Shown piece by piece: positions 24,701-31,637 of a stretch of DNA of 31,637 bases. Positions within the stretch are counted from its first letter, which is position 1. The number at the start of each line of letters is the position of its first letter. The notes under the pieces were generated by a model that worked only from the letters and a program-made list of their open reading frames with translations, did not search any database and had not been told where the DNA came from. The DNA comes from Bipalium vagum. Lineage: Eukaryota > Platyhelminthes > Tricladida > Geoplanidae. The stretch lies in the NCBI GenBank assembly GCA_037834085.1, contig JBBMKC010249170.1, positions 1 to 31,637 of the forward strand. The letters are read 5' to 3'. The translations under genes and the position numbers were made by a program.

Positions 24701-25057
24701 TTTAAAGAGAATGAATTTTAATACTTAAATAATATAATATTATATAATAATTTAAAATCATTTATTATAATACTCAATAATATTAATTATAATATTAATA
24801 TTATAATATTATAATATTATAATAATAAAATCAAAGATAATTAAATATAAAAATATTATAATTAAGTAATTATTTAGTTAATATTATTTATTATAATATT
24901 ATAATGATATAGTATTAAAAAATATATTATTTAAATAGTATAATATTATTATGTAAATAAAGTAATATTTAATATTTAAAGAGAATAATGTTTGCACAAA
25001 AATAAATTTTGTTCTCATTATGAATTTAATATAGTTTATAATTAGCTAAAAATTTTA

Positions 25058-25119
<62 letters not shown>

Positions 25120-28100
25120 TAATTTCTGTATATTACCACTATAATATTATTTAATATAAAAATAATCATAACTTAATTTTATTATTCATAATTAAAACAC
25201 TAAAATTTTAAAAAATTAATTGTAAATTTTATTACATTTATTTTTATTATATTATATTTAGAATATTTAGTTACATATTATTAATATGTTTTAAAATAAA
25301 TTAAATCCAAATAAAAAGTAATTCAACTTAATTTTACGATCTAAAGGTGCTAAAAAACGAAGTAAATAAAAACAAGAAAAATTATCACCTCATTTAAAAT
25401 AATTAAAAAAATGTTTTACTTGATTAAAGTATAAAATATGAAAAAAGATTTTTATTTTTGCTGAATAAAACTTTTTCTTTATAAACGAAAGAGTGATATA
25501 TGATATAATACAATGGCTGGTACAATTAATTAATTAGCAGAAAGTAATTAAGCCGGACTGTTATTTTAAGTGTTCATTATCCCCATTTCCTTTGCCAGTC
25601 AAGACATTAATTGACGTGGAATTCCCACAATTAATTCACTGATAAGCTGGCTTTCGATCATCACTTCTTGTTTTCAACGAATTTTGATCGCAAAATCAGT
25701 TCAGCCATCAACTTTTCAGACGAAACCTCCATCAGCTGACATCAGAGCTCGTCGTATTTCCCATACAGTCCCCTGCCAGCTGGTCGGGATAAGAAAACCA
25801 CAATGAACTGTGACTTTGATCTTTGCCATTAGCTTTCGAGAAGGTTGGTGAATATTTAAATTTGTTTTAATTAAAACGTTTTTATTTTCTTATTATTCAA
25901 AATGTTCATCACTTATCCAAACATTTATGAAAACCCATTTGGTCTGAGTTCTAAGGTTCAAAGTTTTCCGTTCAAAATATAAATGTAATTAATTAATTAA
26001 TTTTTGAGATACTATTTAGTTTGATTTTACGAAACAACCGTCCTAGACATTCAAAAAATGTACTATGAAAAATTTACGTAACCTTTTTTCCTTTAGCTGG
26101 ATTCACCTTGTCTTTTTTCGTTTTATCTTCCTTGTAAGAACTTCGAACACTAAGAGGTCGATCTTTGGAATCTCCTCTCCTGCTAAGTGGAGGCTAAACA
26201 TTGAGAAGATAAATAAATCAATCAATCAATTAAAAATTAGTGAGACAGGTTAATAAATCTCACGAATAAAATATTTTCAAAGCAAATCATTCCCAACAAA
26301 ATTAATAATTAAACATTAATCATTATAACAATGAAACACCGAAAAGGGAAATTGGCATAAATCATTAATGTTAAAGGATGCTAATAAGAAATACCGTTTG
26401 GATTGTCGAAGAAAAACTTGTTCGACTGTAAGACTTAAAAAATGTTAATAAATTTTTAGATTGAGCAGTAATAAAATACAAATTATAGACAACATTTGGT
26501 GAATATATAATAATGATAATAATAATAATAATTAGTAGAGTAATTATAATGAGAAAATATAACAAAATATATGTTCCCTTACGATTTCACTTACCAGCTT
26601 ATGCCCGTATCCGGACTATCGGAAAATATAATGAAAAATAAATAATATCAGTCAATTTTATATATTATATAGAAAGTGTTAGTTTTAAAATAAATGGACA
26701 TGGTTAGAATAAGCTTTTTTATAATAAAATAATTAGTCGTTACTGGGTAAGCCAAAATGACAAATAATAATAATAAATAAAAAAATAATGGTAATTATGG
26801 ATTATGTATAAAAATCTGAGCTTAATTAATAATATTTTTATAAATTATCTCCATATGAACCACGAAAAGGTTTTCCTCTAATTATCGAATTATATACACC
26901 TCTGTCTCAAAATTAAAGAAAATTGAACTGTCAGACTTGAACACTGCAGAATTGTGAGTGATATCATTTTTCAGGATAACGGTTAGGTAACTAGTCTTTG
27001 TTTAAACGTTTCAATATTAGCGTAGTTAGCGGTGACTTTTTAAGTTGTGTTTTTAGGACTTGTTACATCAAAAATGGAGAAAAATATGGAGCAGCGCTGC
27101 GCAAGCAAATTTTGCGTCCACCTGAAAAAAGTGCTTCAAATATCCTTGTAATATTAAAAGTAGCACATAGAGATGCTACTTTATCATCAGTACAGATTTT
27201 GAAGTGGCATAAGGCATCCAAAGATGACCAAGAAGAAGCTGAAGACCAACATCGTTCAGCGCGATCATGTTCGTCAAAAAACGATGAAATTGTCTCAAAA
27301 GTGTGCTTGTTTTTAAAAAAAAAAGACAGGCCGGTGGCGATCAGAATGATTGCAGAGGAAGTAGGCATTAGTAAGGATAGTGTTTATCGCATTTTGGCTG
27401 ATGTACCAGACATGAGAAAACTTTGAAAAAAACGTTTCCAAGAATTTGTCTGATGAGCAACAAGTTCATTTGCGAGTTGTTGGGTGTCTTGAAAACACAA
27501 AAAAACTTTATGGATCAGGTAATAACAGGAGACGAATTTTTGATATTTGAGTACGATTCAAAAACATAACGCCAGAGCGCAGAATGGCACATTCCATCAT
27601 CACCAAGGCCAAAGAAAGTTCGCATGAGCAAATCAAAGATCAAGAGTATGCTTATTGTCTTTTTTCATTGTTGTGGCATTGTGCATAATTAATTCGTCGC
27701 AGCGGGTCAGATAATCAGCAGAATGTTTTATCGTGAGGTTCTTCAGCGTTATGACCCTATGCGATTTTTATCTTTTTCCAAAGATTAAACTACGGTTAAA
27801 AGATCATCATTAAGAGAAAGTGGACAACATTCAGAAAATCACAACAAAGGTTTTGAAAAGCCTAACAGATTTTTGACTTCCAGAAATGTTACCGGGAATA
27901 GAAACGGCGTTGGTAACGGTGTGCGCATTCACAAAGAGCATTGTAGATAAGTTAAAATAACAAAATTCTCATTACTTTTGAGACAGAGGTATTTAAACAC
28001 TTTTCACTTTAATTACAATAATGATCAGGATCATTGAACCGTGCAGAAATACTTAAATGTTTACGAAAATCATAAGCAAAAGTAATCACCACAAAATTAT

Positions 28101-31100
28101 TAAAAGAAAATAGTATAGTTATAAAGAAAGATTTTAAAAGACAGAAACCTCTGTAGATTTCGAGACCTGCGGAATCTAATAAGCACATTTAAAAGATATT
28201 AAGACTAAAAGCAAAATAGAATTAATGTACAAATGACTTACACTGACAGATTTTGCACTTTCAGAGGCATTTCGATCAGAAATCATTTGCCTTCTGGTAA
28301 ATATTTCTTCGTCTGTGAGGTAGAAGCGGGATAATACCTAAAAGGTGTAAGGGGTGTTAAAAATTTGATTATTATTAATAATAATATTATTATTTTTAGT
28401 GATATTTACTGGCTGGAAATGATTCCCAACGATTTGAAGATATTTCTTAATGTCAAAATAGGCCACACCAATCTCACCAAGGTTTTCATCATTAGAAGAC
28501 TTTATTGATTATAATAAATATTAATTATTAATATTAATGATGGGTTCAACAATTTCAGTATTTATCATTTCTGACTTTGATATTTAATAATTAAACGAAT
28601 TTAATTATCACATTAAACGTTTACTTTTCTTAAAATTTCCTGAATAATTAATTGGCCTGAAAATTAATAAATTTTAAGGTAAACCAATATTTATGGATCA
28701 ACTTTTCCTTGACAGATTTCAGTTTTGTAAAGGTAAATAAAATTGAAAAAATGCAGCTTAAATTGATTTTCTCAGAATTAAATAATATTTTTTTGACTAA
28801 TTTTTCTTTATTTTTAAATCGATAATATAACATTTATAATATAGTAAATGTATATTTTAATATAAATAATATAAAATATTTTTTAAGAACTAATAATATT
28901 TTTTATATATATATTATATTATATTTTTATAAAGTAACAGTCTTGTGTAATATCAACGATAGTTTGACCAAATAACTCTAAATAATTTTTTTCCATTTCA
29001 CAGGGAGAATTTTTCAACGAAAATTTTCAATATATTAACAATTTCAATGTTTGACGTTACAATTTTAATTCTGTTTCGAACAAAGATAAACTTAACATTC
29101 AATTATTTTTTATAAGCATTCGTATTTCAAACATTGTTTTATATCAGGTCGGCACACAATTAATTTCGTCGTATTTTTAATAATTCATATTCAATAAATT
29201 AAAAATTGTTTAAATCGACCAAAACAGTTTATTTTTTGACGATTAAATTTAGTGTTCAAATATTTTTTCGAGGAATTTTAGAAATTATTCATTAAATCTG
29301 TAGAAATGATATACAAAATGTTGAATGAAGATCGCATACGACATTGTATGATTTTTGAGTTTCAGTGGTAAAACGGCTGCAGAGCAATTAACAAAATCTA
29401 CCCGGATGCAGTTGATGTCAGAAATGCTTTGTTTCGTTCAAAGTCAGAAATTTTCATTTAACAGACACTCCAAGATCAAGAAAGTCATCGGGTTTTAGAT
29501 AGGGTTTTATATACTGACTTTATACAGACCTCGATTGAACAAAGTTACGAATCATCTTTTATGCTGGTATTTTCGATACCACCTTAATCTTTTATCTTTC
29601 TGATAATCTGTTATGGAATGGAACATTTATGACTGGTTTCTGATTTTGCTGAGAGTCGCTCCCTATAATTGTCAATATAAGATCTTCCAGAATTCTGTTT
29701 CCTATCAAGTGTGTGTCATATTAAAAAATTTCCCGCAATTTTCTGGAAAAGTCATGGTTTACATCAAAAACTTGATTTAATTCCTCAATCAATCGTATTC
29801 GGGTTCCATTTTTTCAATTTTTACAACTAATCTTTCATAAAGTAATAATAATGAGACAATAATTTTTGGTCTTTTAAAAATTTAACATTTGAAAATTCAA
29901 AAATTTTAAAAGTTAAAACAAATGTCAATTAGAAATTAAAATTATTAAATCTATTTTTGTAATGGATAGAGTAGGTAATAAAAACAGTCATTTTAACATT
30001 AAATGTTTCAAATCTTATGTTCCAAAACAAGTACCAATAATTGTGTAAAATAAATAATTTCAATATTTCAACAATATTTCCATTAAAAGAAAATATTTCG
30101 AGGTTAAATGGTAAATATTAAGCGAACCTTAGATAGTTCAACACAAGTAGCGTTGCCGATATCACAATTGCTGAGTGACAATGACAGCAGAGTTCTGTTT
30201 ACCCGCAAAGCGTTGGTTAGAGAAAGAGCGCCAAAGTCGCCCAAAGGACATCCGCTGAGATCCAGTACAAGCAATTTCGAGTTTCCCACATATACTGATG
30301 TCCCCAGCTCCTCTGCGATTAATCTGGCCCCGACTGGGGTGATGTTGCAGTACCTCAAGTAGAGCTTGGTCAAACTGAAATCAAAAGTTAACCAAATAAT
30401 GACTTTCATGCAAATCATTGACAACGGAGCTCCCTCATTGTCGAATGATTGATTTTATTTGAAATAAAAATAAAAATAAAGAAAAAAACGAAAATATTTC
30501 AACTATTATTTTGACGGACAACTCTTTTTGAAATGGTCTTTAAAAAAAAGGGATAAATATTAAATTAAATATTTATGGAAAATAATAATAAAAAAATATT
30601 AAATATTTCATTTTTACTCATTATTTTCAAGGTCGAATAAAAAATCTTTTTTCTTCCTCAAAAAATGTGAACTGAAATTGAGAAAGACGGTTTGATAATC
30701 ATCTATTAATTTTTATTAGTTACAAACGCTTAATTAATTAAAATGTCTCATTCCCCCTTGACAGCATCCAAATTGCCAGACAATCACACCAACTCTTTTA
30801 CCCTTACCAAAACCCCTTCGAATGACAAAATGAGAAACATAAAAAAGGTGGGGCATCGATTAACAAGATCCGATTTGAAGAGAAAATCGTTCAACATTTA
30901 AACAAAAATATGATTTATTTTGTCAATTATGTCGAAGTTGAACGCAGAAAAATGTCCGTTGATAAAAATATTTAACATATTACACCAAATATATTTGTAC
31001 ACATACTGGCTTCCAGGCTTAATCAACTCACAGTAATTCTCGCCAGCTGCTTCCTGGTTATTTTCGATTTTCAGGGATCTGAAAAGTTAATCACATATTA

Positions 31101-31401
31101 AATAAGTAATTAACATCGTAGTAATCCCAAAATATGTAATCTTGGACGTATTAAGCAATGGATATTAAATATTTGCTAAACTCCTGCATCATTACAGCAG
31201 ACAGAGGGGCAGTTTAAAGGGAAAGTCGCGCTCTGGAGATAGCTAAAACACGTTGTGACCTTTAAGAGCAAGCTGCATCCCTGACAGCCATCGTGTCTGG
31301 TAAATCATTTAAATTCAATTACCAACTTGATAGTTTCACACTTGAATAATATTTCTGCTAACTGGGAAATTGCTTCCGAGGTTAGTCCCACACGCCAAAA
31401 T
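21771..31401 (-). CDS. LRRC71: LRRC71-like leucine-rich repeat protein (5' end off window)
   Basis: Minus-strand gene rebuilt from GT-AG exons: 31342 or 31323-31401, 31007-31078, 30128-30374, 28410-28499, 28242-28337, 26083-26193, 24537-24612, 23781-23875, 23619-23733, 23462-23577 and 21771-21872 (stop TAG). Phases agree across all junctions except the first. The N-terminal part holds LRRs (LTKLYLRYCNI, LVLDLSGCPLGD, LLSLSLSNCDIG), then FYLTDEEIFTRRQMISDRN, a Lys-rich linker over three exons, and a C-terminal LRR part (GNYVLLVLNLSRNRISTEGLEELV, split as GNYVLLVLNLS and RNRISTEGLEE; LLKLFLQGNKF; YLKIQEIMSSRDP). This matches vertebrate LRRC71 as I remember it: NLWRVGLT, LTHTEVVERR, PGNKVLLNLNLIRN, KIQELMLPRDP. 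The role is poorly known, with expression in ciliated tissues. About 390 residues are visible, and the start codon lies upstream of the window. Confidence 0.85.
21873..23461 (-). other. Last intron of the LRRC71-like gene
   Basis: About 1.6 kb, mostly A/T-rich. An inverted repeat AAGGACTT/AAGTCCTT lies at 22146-22172. A G+C-richer patch at 23080-23340 has open frames on both strands (plus: LRPNALQSVWYLDSWIGSL; minus: THIETFLCSGNGTIRPQSP), but neither resembles LRRC71 nor any family I know. Confidence 0.5.
25061..25119. repeat. (AAT)n microsatellite
   Basis: Uninterrupted TAA/AAT trinucleotide run within an intron of the LRRC71-like gene. Confidence 0.95.
25560..25860. other. Intronic island of balanced composition
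   Basis: About 300 bases, rich in mixed words such as CCATCAGCTGACATCAGAGC and CCTGCCAGCTGGTCGGG, set in extremely A/T-rich intron. No open frame resembles the host gene, no tRNA-like box A/B pair was found, and no terminal repeats were seen. It could be a conserved regulatory element, a noncoding RNA or a SINE fragment. Confidence 0.3.
26194..28241 (-). other. Intron of the LRRC71-like gene containing a mariner
   Basis: A 2-kb intron. Half of it is the mariner at 26899-27989. The rest is A/T-rich with short (AAT) runs near 26510-26535 and no gene. Confidence 0.6.
26899..27989 (+). mobile_element. Internally deleted mariner in an intron
   Basis: About 1.1 kb with inverted ends CCTCTGTCTCAAAA (26899) and the complement at 27989. 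TA follows on the right and CA (probably a mutated TA) precedes on the left. It lies in the LRRC71-like intron 26194-28241, opposite to the gene. The transposase begins around 27060 and is open to 27426 through the helix-turn-helix part (RPVAIRMIAEEVGISKDSVY). Beyond that it is frameshifted: GDEF (first catalytic region), EWHIPSSPRPKKVRMSKSK, then a junction near 27755 leading straight to CDFYLFPKIKLRLKDH. The segment with the second catalytic Asp is deleted, so it is non-autonomous. Confidence 0.85.
28500..30127 (-). other. Intron of the LRRC71-like gene with a mariner relic
   Basis: A 1.6-kb intron, very A/T-rich from 28500 to 28960, with a decayed mariner beginning at 29144 and plain A/T-rich DNA at the right end. 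No exon candidate was found. Confidence 0.55.
29144..29830 (+). mobile_element. Decayed mariner, mellifera/capitata-like
   Basis: Left end TCAGGTCGGCACACAATTAA follows TA at 29142-29143 and resembles the TTGGGTTGGCA...AAGTAATTTCG ends of mellifera-type mariners. An ATG at 29318 opens MLNEDRIRHCMIFEFQ, the usual mariner N-terminus. After a frame change GKTAAEQLTK is readable, and near 29470 LxDTPRSRKSSGF-type wording. The catalytic part cannot be followed with confidence and no right end was found, so the boundary at 29830 is approximate. Confidence 0.6.
31079..31341 (-). other. First visible intron of the LRRC71-like gene
   Basis: A short intron containing a G+C-richer patch at 31190-31290 that does not read as LRR sequence on the minus strand in any frame. 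The nature of the patch is unknown. Confidence 0.35.
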
Positions 31402-31559
31402 CTGAAATAAATCAATTTCACCAACTAATAGCATATTTCGATATTTCGTCGTTATCTTTCATTTGTTTTCATTACATTTTAAAATCGCTTTGATTCTCAT
31501 TTCAACACAATTTCCGAACAAAAATAAATTCTGGAGAGCGCATCCTTGCCTTTCGCAAG

Positions 31560-31560
<1 letters not shown>

Positions 31561-31594
<34 letters not shown>

Positions 31595-31637
31595 TTATTA
31601 TTATTATTATTATTATTATTCTTATTATTATTATTAT
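31561..31637. repeat. (ATT)n microsatellite at the window end
   Basis: Long ATT run interrupted twice by a single C, running off the right edge, upstream of the first visible LRRC71-like exon. Confidence 0.95.

Larger units (their letters stand above)
24613..26082 (-). other. AT-rich intron of the LRRC71-like gene
   Basis: The intron between the exons at 26083-26193 and 24537-24612. The stretch 24700-24960 is nearly pure TAATATTA-type sequence, 25061-25119 is an (AAT)n run, and 25560-25860 is a contrasting island of normal base composition with no gene. Confidence 0.6.

Noticed and set aside
31190-31290. G+C-richer patch as an extra LRRC71 exon
   Set aside because: No minus-strand frame gives leucine-rich wording and no acceptor/donor pair fits the phases.

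Overview
The window looks like AT-rich nuclear DNA from an invertebrate animal. Coding islands that are visibly richer in G+C sit in long A/T tracts. One gene has many small exons with ordinary GT-AG introns, and Tc1/mariner DNA transposons are plentiful. A cecropia-type mariner plus a homologue of LRRC71, a gene I associate with ciliated animals, would suit a flatworm or another lower metazoan. This is inference: no rRNA or mitochondrial marker is present to settle it.

Layout. 1-2900: relics of a Polinton/adintovirus-like element, genes on the minus strand (capsid-like, packaging ATPase-like and penton-like parts), all decayed. 2900-3190: an unidentified coding-like relic. 3709-7308 (minus): an intact, intronless 1199-codon gene for the spliceosomal DEAH helicase DHX8/PRP22. 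7309-8240: its upstream flank, holding an old exon relic on the plus strand. 8820-10850: a second block of Polinton-like relics on the plus strand (pVI-like, adenain-like protease and fibre-like parts). 11073-12380: a dead Tc1/mariner element. 12804-13757: a second copy of the DHX8 start and its upstream flank. 13879-16274 (minus): a truncated, inactivated DHX8 paralogue. 16600-20095: three more Tc1/mariner-type elements, including an almost complete cecropia-type mariner at 18013-19235. 20100-21480: sparse, with one EF-hand-like open frame. 21771-31401 (minus): a multi-exon LRRC71 homologue whose 5' end lies beyond the window. Its introns hold two mariner copies and long A/T tracts. The window ends in an (ATT)n microsatellite.

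How the parts relate. Only two host genes look functional, DHX8 and LRRC71, and they have no obvious shared pathway. The DHX8 neighbourhood has been duplicated at least twice. The pseudogene at 13879-16274 differs from the intact gene far more than the two copies of the upstream flank differ from each other, so these are separate events. The flank copy at 12804 carries the first 15-17 codons of a DHX8 gene whose body is missing. The intact DHX8 gene lies between two outward-facing blocks of virus-like fossil genes, which raises the question of whether it was captured by such an element or simply landed in one.
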